Source: Pomphorhynchus laevis (taxonomy: Eukaryota > Acanthocephala > Palaeacanthocephala > Echinorhynchida > Pomphorhynchidae). From it: a stretch of 64,000 nucleotides of DNA. The first letter of the stretch is position 1. Each line of letters opens with the position of its first letter. Below are positions 22,674 to 31,852 of the stretch, piece after piece. The notes beneath the pieces are model-generated. The model was not told where the DNA came from and did no database searches. It saw only the letters and a program-made list of their open reading frames with translations. Position numbers and translations under genes: made by a program. The DNA lies in assembly GCA_012934845.2 (NCBI GenBank), contig WNNJ02000415.1:1-64000 (forward strand), given 5' to 3'.

Positions 22674-24005
22674 TTAACTGTGAATATACTTGTGGGGATG
22701 TGCCCTAAGACGAATTAGGTTCTGTAGAATTTGTACAATCGTCCTCAATGCTCGAGTATTTGTGCATAGAGCACGAATTTCAGGTATTAGCCACTGACTT
22801 ATAAACTCCTGAATTACACGATGTACTTGTTCTCTTTGTCTTTCGTCCTGTATAAATTCATATGTACGCAGCAGATTAAGTAGAATACCAGGATCGCGGA
22901 TAGAATTATCCATATTTGGGTTAAAACTGGATGCCCGCAACATGTCGATTAACATGCGAGGATTTTCAGCAGCGCCTACTAATAATTGTTGAGGGTTCAT
23001 CGTAGAATACCGATTAGGGTTTTCGCTTGACGTAGATTGCAAAGTCGACTCTAAACGGTTTGAATTAGATACATATGATCTAGACGAATCGATTTGAAAT
23101 GTAGTATTCTGAGATGCCCCCGGGTTAGGCAGGAGGTTTGTATTTTTAGTTCCTACTTGACTAGTGTTAGCTGTACTATATGAGCTAGAATTAGTATTCA
23201 GAGGGTTATCGTCAAACTGCTCATGTGCCACATTAAGCATTGGTTCTTGAAAATCGCGATAAATTCTCTGTCGAACATTATATCCGCTTGGTAAACTCTC
23301 AAGGTTAATCAGGGCTCTATCATGGTTTCTCGTAATTTCCTGTATAGTTGTAGGATTACGAATCATTTCCATTGTTTGACGCATTAAATTCGGATTGTTA
23401 ACGAATTGTGAAACCTCGTGGTTCTGCTCCCTCACTCTTTGCATTTGTGGATTGTTAAGCTTAATAGAACTAAGCAATACAGGATTACTTATAAGTCCTT
23501 GAGCCAAATTATTACTTAGAAGATTTTGAATTGCATGTGGATTAGTCTGAATAGTGCCAAAAATATTTTTTTGTATTTCAGTAAAATTTGAATTTCCAAA
23601 TGGAAGGCTCGAAAATGGTGCAAGTGGTAATCTGGATAATGTTGCAGTTCCATCGGTATGTTGATCAATATTCGGTTGATGCGATATCAACCCCTCCTTA
23701 ATTGTTGGTGATTGCTGAAGTGACAAAGAAGCATTATATGATTGTTTAGATGTTGAGTGATATGCCAAAGGTCGTCGTGGAGACATGAGTTGCAGGACAG
23801 GCATGTCAACCTCAGAATGGTCTCCTTTGACGACGGAAGCTGTCCGAATATTGGAGTCATGAACTACCTCAACTGACTGGGCCTCGGGCTGTGCAAGGTT
23901 GCTCATAGAAAAAAAGTCGCGGATATGGGTCGTCACAATGTCCAAGACTTTTCTCTTGTAAGGTTTTGCCCATCTCGTCAAGACTTTTGAGGATCGCTTT
24001 TGCAT
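22674..24005 (-). CDS. STI1-repeat (ubiquilin-like) region of LINE C1
   Basis: A 443-codon unbroken frame. Residues 1-35 are an out-of-frame reading of the RLE end; the coding part starts near residue 35 (about 23900). Residues 155-270 match the ubiquilin STI1-1/2 region: NPHAIQNLLSNNLAQGLI, LNNPQMQRVREQNHEVSQF, NNPNLMRQTMEMIRNP, NHDRALINLESLPSGYN and QEPMLNVAHEQF. Residues 335-435 match STI1-3/4: MNPQQLLVGAAENPRML, then IRALCTNTRALRTIVQI. In ubiquilins STI1 repeats bind hydrophobic or transmembrane clients, and UBL plus UBA link them to the proteasome; no UBL is visible here. The sequence differs substantially from conserved animal ubiquilin, so this is not a fresh copy of the host gene. A run of seven T marks the probable frameshift to the RLE frame. 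Confidence 0.85.
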   Translation of the reverse strand: MQKRSSKVLTRWAKPYKRKVLDIVTTHIRDFFSMSNLAQPEAQSVEVVHDSNIRTASVVKGDHSEVDMPVLQLMSPRRPLAYHSTSKQSYNASLSLQQSPTIKEGLISHQPNIDQHTDGTATLSRLPLAPFSSLPFGNSNFTEIQKNIFGTIQTNPHAIQNLLSNNLAQGLISNPVLLSSIKLNNPQMQRVREQNHEVSQFVNNPNLMRQTMEMIRNPTTIQEITRNHDRALINLESLPSGYNVRQRIYRDFQEPMLNVAHEQFDDNPLNTNSSSYSTANTSQVGTKNTNLLPNPGASQNTTFQIDSSRSYVSNSNRLESTLQSTSSENPNRYSTMNPQQLLVGAAENPRMLIDMLRASSFNPNMDNSIRDPGILLNLLRTYEFIQDERQREQVHRVIQEFISQWLIPEIRALCTNTRALRTIVQILQNLIRLRAHPHKYIHS

Positions 24006-24570
24006 TTCCTATTATCAGTGCGACGGACACGCGCTGAAATAACTGACCCGCTGTGCTGCAATACGGGGTACCGTTTCTACATGACATAGAACGAGCAATG
24101 AAACGAATTAGCTTTTCCCCTTGTGGGTTCCATCCTCCGTAAGTTTCAACAACTGCTGCCGTAAAACTGTATCCATTCTCCTCTAATTTGCGTTTATATT
24201 TCCTTTCCTTGACACAGGTGGCATACTTGCTTGCGGCATAGCCAGGGATCTCAGAAGCCATGGAAATATAAGCATTTTGTTGTGGGTTAGTTACGGCAAG
24301 ATCAACTGCTAAAGGAGGGTCCTTATAAAATAGAATATCCGCTGGTCTCTCACGCAAACCACTAACTAGGTTGGGTACCTCCTTTGCCACCCTCAATCCA
24401 GCAGAAACCGCTGCTTGAAAGACTGGATCCCTCAAGCTATCATGTTGATTTCCAGGGTGGCCTCCAAACTGACATGTTAAGGGCGGAAGCCGAATTTGTC
24501 TGCCATCCTAAGGCAGCGTCTGCATCGATAATCACTGTTGCAGAGAGACATCCCTAACCAAAGACGTAGT
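23869..24570 (-). pseudogene. Restriction-like endonuclease of LINE C1
   Basis: The RLE nicks the target for target-primed reverse transcription. The Cys cluster (CNSDYRCRRCLRMADKFGF) ends one frame at about 24477. The next frame (23869-24435) carries RDPVFQAAVSAGLRVAKE, RERPADILFY and PPLAVDLAVTNP, matching the HD-R-D and R-P-A-D-x-L ... D pattern of RLE proteins. The C-terminal helical stretch ends GNAKAILKSLDEMGK. Copy C2 has the same domain in a single unbroken frame, showing that the break here is a defect of this copy. Confidence 0.8.
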
Positions 24571-26352
24571 AGTACAACAAATTCATTTGGTGCCAAGTTC
24601 ATATGTGTGGCTTTGCTAGGGACGGCCTGTAACCAAGCACACGCGTGTGGGCATGAAACTGCCAATAATCGGGCAGTATTGAAGCGATCGGCATCCTCCA
24701 CTAGCCTGCGGTGCGACACTTCGTCAATGTGACAAGATAATCCTCGTTGATTTGTTTGCGGATTTCTTACATGTTGCGGAATAATAGATTTAAGGAATTC
24801 GTACCCATGGAAAGTTATAGGGTCAAGGTTTAATTGGCTAGCGACAGTGTATTCATTGGACAGGAAGGCTGCCTGAGAGTGTTGGAAGCAGCTTCGAAGG
24901 CCCAGTCCTCCCATCTTCAGCGGTAAGCAAGCTTGCATCCACGCCCACTTATCGGGTTGAATAGAAGTTATATTGCTAAAACACTTCAATATCAAGCGGT
25001 CGAACAAACGGAAAAACTCTTCGGCGAAGGCGGGGTCTATAGTGCGCATTAAATGGTTTACCCGTGGAGCGGATGCGCAGCTACGAAGCAGGATGAATGC
25101 AACTTGTGGGTCAGGGAGATTTTCGAGCGAGTCCAGAGTTTGACGCAGGGATGGTAGAACAACATCGACAAGGTATCCCGAACAATGTTCCTTAGACCCG
25201 ATGAGACTTCCAAGAATTGTAAAGTTTTTTGTGGTGTTGACCAATGTGATCCATGTGCATCTGTTCTTTATCAAGTCGACCTTGTCTGCCCTACCAATTA
25301 CTTCGGTCTTTTTCCAGTTTATAGACAGTCCAATCGCAGGAAAATTAGCAGCAAGACGAGCCAGAGCCTCGCCCACCGCAACAGGAGTACCGCCGATTAT
25401 TCCGTCTACGGAATAATTCTGTGGTCCGAAATCTGGACCACAATCGGATCAATCGCCAGGCAAAATAGAACTGGACCAAGAGGATCTCCTTGTTGTACCC
25501 CTCTTCGAGACTGAACAGGTTTCAAAATACCGAACCGAAAGCTCGAGGTAGTGCCGTAGCACCATGATGTCCATCGACTAATTTCTGGAAAATTCTTACT
25601 GATCGCGTTGACGAAGGAATTCCGGTTCAGCGTATTAAAAGCGTTAGCCAAGTCGATTTTAGCCCAAACCCAATTGATATCTTGATCATGAAGTTGTTGT
25701 CGCCGACGTGCTTGATGTACTATCTGTTCCATTCCGTTTGGCGTCGCTACACCGAGCTGGTGCGGATGGAGAGATTCGCCAAATCGCTGTCGAAGTTTGG
25801 AGCAAATACACTTAGCGAAAGACTACGTAATGTCTCCCCAATGGCAATTGGGCGGATTTCTTCATCTGGTTTGTTTAATGCCATGAGATTAGCACGGGCG
25901 ACAAGGGGCACGAGGTCGTTCGGGACAGTATCAGCGATCATGTTGTTGACTAGTGATGTTAGGCGTTGAAGCAAAACCCCGTGATCTACCGACAGCATAT
26001 CTCGAATATGTTCTGCCCTCAAACCTAAACAGCCAGGAGAGGAAGAGGATGGGAATGATGATACTGCGGCCTCAACTATGTCTGAGTCAACCGACAAGGG
26101 GGTGATCAAAGATGGTTGTCCAGGACTTTGGAGAACATCATGTAAGCGGTGTAGCTCTGTCAATCTTCCGCGTAAAGATTCTGAAAATTCGCATGTATTA
26201 TTCGACGTAAGGCGGCGCATCGCCTTTCCGAAATTGCCATTTCTCGCCAATTCGATGACTTCCATAAATTCATTTTTCTTATCATTAGTTCCTCTGAATT
26301 TGCTGAATGATCGAAACCCCCGACGAGGAAAGGCAATCACGCTATCTTCCAT
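24477..26352 (-). pseudogene. Reverse transcriptase of LINE C1 (multiply broken)
   Basis: 25747-26352 has LMALNKPDEEIRPIAIGE (RT motif 1 region). 25406-25732 has AKIDLANAFNTLNR (motif A) and GVQQGDPLGPVLFCLA (motif B). 24477-25376 has FPAIGLSINWKKTEVIG (motif D region) and the thumb (PDPQVAFILLRSCASA, LPLKMGGLGLRS). The Y-x-DD box expected near 25390 is not recognisable, while copy C2 has YLDD. At least two frame changes separate the three parts. About 70% of residues match C2. Confidence 0.85.
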
Positions 26353-26539
26353 TTTCGAATTTGTCTATAAGCGCGTTAATATTAGATCTAGTGTTGTCTC
26401 CGGCATGGTGTCGACCTGAGGAAGTCTGTAGGCATAGCTTTGTAAAGCACAGCAAACGCTCCCAATCGTTGGATGAATTTGAGCACAATGCCTCTAGAAT
26501 TAAAGAGGAAAAAACATTGGCAACTCGGCGGCGAAGATT

Positions 26540-26854
26540 CTAAGGAATATGCCTGATCGTGTTAACTGGTTCCATCCAAACCCTATGAAGAAGCTCGAAG
26601 GATCTCTTTTGATTTTCGCAGCAAGAACTGTCTATCTTTTCAAACTGAAACGATGTCTTCGAGGTGTTCTCGTTGGCGTCTAAAAACTCAGGTATTGTGT
26701 CAGTTGATGCGATAACGTTGTGAGAGCTGGCTGTCGGTAGCTGCCCTGATCCTGAGCAGCGCAAGTTCACAGGTCCGTGTACCCGAAGATGACCTGATGC
26801 GTTAAGGCGAAACGATCCGCCACAGACTGCGCAACTAGCCGTATTCGCTTGCAT
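26540..26854 (-). CDS. N-terminal zinc-finger segment of LINE C1
   Basis: 104 codons beginning MQANTASCAVCGGSFRL and continuing with HLRVHGP and a C before SGSGQ. The arrangement C-x2-C, then H-x3-H, then C is typical of the N-terminal finger of RLE-type LINE proteins, which helps recognise target DNA. The frame ends at 26540 and the next coding piece starts at 26352 in another frame. The upstream 250 bases contain 'attcgctaaa' and 'gatctaatatacatacact', which also occur upstream of the LINE E protein (41000-41060), suggesting related 5' UTRs. Confidence 0.6.
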   Translation of the reverse strand: MQANTASCAVCGGSFRLNASGHLRVHGPVNLRCSGSGQLPTASSHNVIASTDTIPEFLDANENTSKTSFQFEKIDSSCCENQKRSFELLHRVWMEPVNTIRHIP

Positions 26855-27112
26855 GTTATCCCAAGCTCGGTTTTGTATTAATTAATTGTAAGCCGTTGGT
26901 TCGTAGCTGATTCGTAGTTGATTCGTGATTATTATTGTTGTTGATTACGAGTTTATAACACAGTTTTCAGATCAATCAGATTATTTGAGTGTATGTATAT
27001 TAGATCTTGTATTTAGCGAATTAAATTTCTTTTTGACATTCATGAAAATAATCTCGTTGACTTTCTTTTGACATTGTTTTATGATTGTGTGTTTAAGCTG
27101 TTAAATTTTTTT

Positions 27113-27910
27113 ATCATAATAAATAATCATTTGATAGATTTTTTATTTTATTTGATAAACGTTTGTATAAATATACATAAATTTATCTTAATAAATATAA
27201 TATTGATATTAATATAAAAATTTATAAAACAGTTCTATTAAGTTCTATTGTATAGAACTTAATATAACCAAGACAAATTTCAATTAATTATCAAATTTCA
27301 ATTATAATTCTATAATTAATTTAAAATCTAGGATTAATTGAAAATAGTGAATTAAGAAAATTCTATCAAAAAGATATAACTATTTTTTAGATAAAATTTT
27401 TGTTAATCTCTATACAAGAAATAGTTCCCGCAAATGAACCTGCAATTCAAGAAACTATAATTTATGTTTAGATGTAATAAAATTTTATTTCTTATTCAAT
27501 AAGATATAATAAAAATATTATATTATAAATATTAATAAGATGTAACAAAATATTATTTCTTATTCAATAAATAATAAAAAATTCTCTCTTGTTTGTTTTA
27601 TTAAAACTTCAATTAATGTGCAAGATGATATATCGTTAATGGCTATTTTCAATATGAAACTAATGAAGGAATTAGATTTTCGTAAAGAATTTTAGAATAC
27701 TTGAGCAAGTAACTATATAGTGAATTTATAGGTACTTATATACCTTTTTTGATTTTTATAAAAAAATAAAAAAAAACAAAAAAGTCGTACATACCAATAT
27801 ATAGTTAGTTTTGACGATAAATATTTTTTAATCTTTATACAAGAAATGGTTCCCGCAAATGAACCTGCAATTCACGAAACTATAATTTATGTTTAGATGT
27901 AATAAAATTT
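27113..27910 (+). repeat. PLE scraps and a direct repeat
   Basis: 27335-27390 encodes LGLIENSELRKFYQK, the PLE block seen at 12430-12500. A segment with 'atacaagaaatagttcccgc' and 'aatgaacctgcaattca' at 27406-27480 is repeated at 27826-27900, with AT-rich sequence between. LINE D ends right after the second copy, so the pair may be a terminal or target duplication of a PLE. No intact gene. Confidence 0.45.
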
Positions 27911-28401
27911 TTGAATATTTATTATCTTCTTTTTAATCTTGCTGCACGGAAGCATGCGGACACAGGGCGTGCAATCTCAAAGCTAATATCGCGTTTAATT
28001 TAAACGGCTATATCGGAATATGCCCAGGTTGACAAGTTGACTGTTTTGATGGCAATTAGCTTTATTAGCATCTCAGCTTCTTTACTAAGTCATCCGGATG
28101 TCGAGAAAATCAGTGGCAAGAACGAAGTGCGTTTAACCGCACCTACTCGTTCGGCATATTTGTTCTTTTTGCGACTCTCGTTGTATTTAAAATCCGAATC
28201 TGGTTAACGAGAGATGTTAGATTGTGCATGTACAGAGAAAACATAGACTTTAAAGAACGTCCGCTCAAATCGATTACCGTAAAGTCCAGAACAAACGATA
28301 TCAAGCTGTGCATTATGATCAAGTGTAGTTGTAGTTTGTTCAAAAGCAATGTCGTCAAGGACGGCGATTAGTTGTGGTTCGCATTCTACGCAGTGTGAAA
28401 T

Positions 28402-29194
28402 TTAAACGAGATGAAACGAGATAATGTCTCTAACAGCATCATGCCGGATAGGAGGCAAGGCACCGTTCTTGCACGATAGATAATGGGCGATATTTACTGG
28501 TGCGCCGCAAATGCAATTACCGTTTTTGAGGGAGGGATCGATATAACCGTAGTCATCAGCATACCACTTTTGGAAAACGGAAGGTACTCTTCGCTTGATC
28601 AATGCGATAAGTGGTAGGAAGTTAAGGGCGAAGCCAGCCATTGCGAAAGGATCGCCTTAAGTAAATTCTTCAGTATAGAACATATTGTGGGACCCTACTG
28701 TTAGTTGTGCTGGATTTTAGTAGATGTTGCGAAAGGAACAGCATAGCGACGGACACACGTATTCAATGTTGGGCAGCGCCACAGATCGATTTGTTTGATT
28801 AGAAGCGTTGTTCGCGTCAATCGTGAAGATGCAGTATCGCTTCGTCGATGAAAGTCTTTCCTTAACGAGTATATCGCAGGCTCTATTCCGCCTCTTTGTG
28901 AAGCCCCCAATTGTGTATGCATCCAGCGACGTCTGGTATGTCGTTGCGCGTCAAATCCAAAATTGCTCTGCTTATGATACGTCTCACGGTGTTGCAAATT
29001 CCAATTGGTCGAATTCCAACGGATTTCTTTTCCAGCACAATTAGACGGCATGCGGTGAAAGCATTTAGAGTGCCGGGACTAATTTTTCTGTCGCGATATA
29101 TATTGCAAAGTTGAAGAGTGCCTTGGCGAGCTTCACAGATTAAAGCCCAAAGTCTGTAAGCATGTGAAACCACGCTCGGGAGTCTATACCTCAA
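28402..29194 (-). pseudogene. LINE D RT-RLE core
   Basis: Two main frames. 28883-29194 carries the RT fingers region up to GICNTVRRIISRAIL. 28402-28641 carries YADDYGYIDP directly followed by the RLE zinc-like box (C-x-C, H-x3-SC, then RH-x5-RD). The usual 150-200 residues between RT motif C and the RLE are missing, as are motifs A and B, so the gene has lost its centre. The frame continues decayed to 27950. Confidence 0.65.
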
Positions 29195-29302
29195 TGCCCA
29201 GAGCTCCCTGTTTCATTAGATATGAAACTAATATTTAATGATATGGGTTTCATCCAGTGCATAAAAGCGACATGTATGATGAGGTATGGAGCCAGGAACC
29301 GG

Positions 29303-29746
29303 TTATGACAGAAGAGCGTCTTGCTCTGGGGGCTTTCCAGTATGGTGTAGCTCCTGGAGGATCGACAAAACTGTTACGTTATCAATAATATCATCTGGTT
29401 GTAGAATTTGTGCCTCAAATTTTTCATCAAGAATTGCTATGCTAGCACTGGTGCTGCCCTTCGTCAGTAGGTTTTGATACTGTTTAACCCAATCAATAGG
29501 CTTATATGGACGGCGAAGTTTGAGATTGCTTTGTAGATAAAACGCTTCGCGGTAAAGAGCATCAAAATCGCTGTTTCGCCAATCGATTAATCTACGTTCA
29601 AGAGTTTTACGAATAAGTGTGACTTTTCGCGTAGGTATTCTTTGTAATACTAGTTGAGAGAAAATGGAAACATTTCGAAGTAACGATTGTGTATCGGATT
29701 TAGCTTCAGTCGATTTCTGATAAAAGTCGGTTATAATCTCAACCAT
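29303..29746 (-). pseudogene. LINE D linker region between N-terminus and RT
   Basis: 147 codons, Lys/Arg-rich and helical, ending HHTGKPPEQDALLS. It sits between the Cys-rich N-terminal start (about 30130) and the RT fingers, where RLE LINEs have a linker region. No specific motif is present. The assignment is by position and by continuity with the RT frame below. Confidence 0.5.
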
Positions 29747-30174
29747 CTTGTTGCTTGCAGATCATCGTGGGAGAGTCATGAGATTCGGTCGCCAGTGGAT
29801 AACGGCCTCAAACAAGTCATTGGCTGTTTCGATATTTCTGCTTGGATGAGAAGTAACTAGAGTGGAGTTGGGTTGATTCTTTTACCTCAATTGGTTAGCA
29901 TAGCGGGACTGATCAATCTGCGTTGAAGGCAGGTCGACTACTCGTCGATTCGTTTGTTTCTTATATGTCATGGATATCTACTTGCGATGGTTTATTAGAA
30001 CATGACGCTGTGAAGCAGTTCGTGCATGGTTTTTTGGCCTTCACGTATGTACAACCACTCACTTAGGAAATTGACTATTGCAGGCGCAACATTTGAAAGA
30101 AGAAGATGGCACACCGCGTGGCATTCAGACGTTGCTTTTCAAAATATTGTGGATTTAAGCTGTTAAATTTTTTT

Positions 30175-31065
30175 CTCGAAATACACAACATCTAATTCGA
30201 AAAATCAGATTTGCAACTGGATTGATATGGAACTGTTTTGATCTGAAACTGGATTGATTGTTTATATTCTTCATATTGTCAAGACAATTTTTATCCTAAA
30301 GATTAAATAATAACAAAAAAAATATAAAATTTTCAATTCGTTATATAATGACTGAAATGCTTACTATGGCAAGCTGATTAATATTGCAAGCTTAATCATA
30401 TCACAGATTCAAATTTGGAATGATTATATATTCGATGAAATTAAAAAGAAAATGAAAATAACAAACGATTATAAAATGAAAGATCAAATTAATAAATATA
30501 TGTATTCAGAACTTACTAAATAAAAGGATAATTGTATAATAACAACTATTGAGGTTGTTATTACAAAACTAAAAAGTATTGTAGGGTAATCGAAATTATA
30601 AATACTATTTAGTATTAATTCCACAAAAGAATTTTTAGAACACACAAAATAAATAAATTTTCTCCTAAACGCAATATATTTTTTTGACGACCCTCTTTAA
30701 ATTTAATTTAGATTTTAATTTAGAAAAAATTATACAAGTCATTGTTTTATAATGGATAAATTGTGTAAAAATTGAATGAGATAATAAAACTATACCTATA
30801 TTATATTGAAATCCAAAATTACATAAAAATCCAATAAAACCTAGGTTAATATGTAGTGCGTTTGAATGTACATTAAAACCACTTTTTGTCTATATGAATA
30901 AAATACTTAAAGTAATTAAAGCACATTTTAAAAAATATTGCAAGGTAATCGAAATTAATACTGGTATAAAACACTATTTCAGTATTAATTCTACAAAGGA
31001 ATTTTTAGAACTGACAAAAGGAATAAATTTTCAAAATATAAATACATACGATTTTAGTACGCTCC
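30175..31065 (+). mobile_element. Penelope-like element, RT fragment P2 (left part)
   Basis: 30783-31065 is nearly identical to the P1 RT segment (21751-22016) and includes MNKILKVIKAHFKKYCKV and TYDFSTL. Earlier scraps (30540-30700) repeat parts of the same RT. The copy stops at 31065, and its continuation resumes at 35622 beyond the LTR element, so the LTR element and a rearranged piece interrupt it. Broken. Confidence 0.75.
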
Positions 31066-31572
31066 CTCGGCAATACTGCTAGCAGACGCTAGCAGTATTG
31101 CCGAGGGAGTTGTAATCGAGGTTGATGGGATCATCGCAGAGGACGCATCATGGTTAAGACCAAAAGACGATCCACACCACATCAACATTGCGGAACTCAA
31201 CGCATGTATACGGGGTCTGAATTTATCAATCCATTGGAATCTAAAGAACATTACCCTTTATACAGATTCAGCCACGGTGTACAGCTGGATATGTTCTACT
31301 CTTTATGACGAAAGGAATGTTTGTGTGAAAGGACTCTCGGACATGCTTATAAAGCGAAGATTACGGATGCTCAAAGAGATTCAAACAGAATTTAGCCTTT
31401 CGATTACAGTGAAGCTTATTCCATCGTCGCAATACAAAGCGGACTATTTAACAAGAGTACCAAAGAATTGGTTACAATATTTAAAAAACAATTCATCCGC
31501 AAACATTGCAGTCTCTGTTGATATGTCTACTCAAGATACGAATAAGATAATTGAATCAGTCCATAATCGAAA
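31066..31572 (+). repeat. Inverted partial copy of LTR-element pol
   Basis: Nearly identical, in reverse orientation, to 32696-33178 (RNase H region) of the adjacent LTR element. The junction with the PLE on its left is itself a short inverted repeat around 'cggcaatactgctagc' (31067-31112). It lies between the interrupted PLE and the left LTR, replacing the PLE bases that would be expected there. This suggests a rearrangement at or after insertion of the LTR element. Confidence 0.8.
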
Positions 31573-31582
31573 ATCAGTCCAC

Positions 31583-31821
31583 ACAAAATTTAACAATCGA
31601 CGTTTTTTACTCCTGCAAAACGACGGAACAAAATAAGTTTTTATACATACGGTTATGCTGTCAAATTGCGGTTAATGTTTCATCAGTAATGTTAGCGGTT
31701 AACGTTTCATCGGTGAATTGACTGCAGCTTTGCATTCGCCAGCATTTGAGAACAATGAATTATGACGAGACATAACAATACCATTAACAACGCATCCAGA
31801 AACAATTACATCGATTTAACA
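31583..31821 (-). repeat. 3' LTR of the Ty3/Gypsy-type element
   Basis: Begins TGTTAAATCGATG on the minus strand directly after the polypurine tract. It matches 35383-35621 with about four differences. Confidence 0.85.
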
Positions 31822-31852
31822 CCTCCGCCTGATCTTCCAATCACGAAAATAA

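Larger units (their letters stand above)
22268..27112 (-). mobile_element. RLE-type LINE with ubiquilin module, copy C1
   Basis: A minus-strand non-LTR retrotransposon in this order: 5' region, N-terminal zinc finger (26540-26854), RT (about 24480-26350), restriction-like endonuclease (23869-24570), ubiquilin-like STI1 repeats (22674-23900) and UBA domain (22312-22638). The RLE after RT, and the lack of an APE domain before it, place it in the R2/NeSL/Hero/Utopia group. I lean to none in particular. The 5' boundary is near a 21-bp sequence shared with LINE D. No poly(A) is seen at the 3' end. The RT part is broken by several frame changes, while the ubiquilin part is almost unbroken. Confidence 0.85.
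27911..30174 (-). mobile_element. RLE-type LINE D, decayed, internally deleted
   Basis: Read on minus: an N-terminal Met-Pro-Arg start with a Cys-rich run (about 30130 down: KCCACNSQF, then in another frame KPCTNCFTASC); RT N-terminal region (29303-29746 and 28883-29194, ACRLIVLEKKSVGIRPIGI); a deletion that removes motifs A and B; then MAGFALNFLPLIALI...YADD (28570-28641), RLE Cys/His box CICGAPVNIAHYLSCKNGA and IRHDAVRDI (28402-28520); and a decayed RLE C-terminus (FLPLIFSTSG, AEMLIKLIAIK) to about 27930. Multiple stops and frameshifts. It is a different family from C, with the same N-terminal Cys-rich type as E. Confidence 0.7.
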
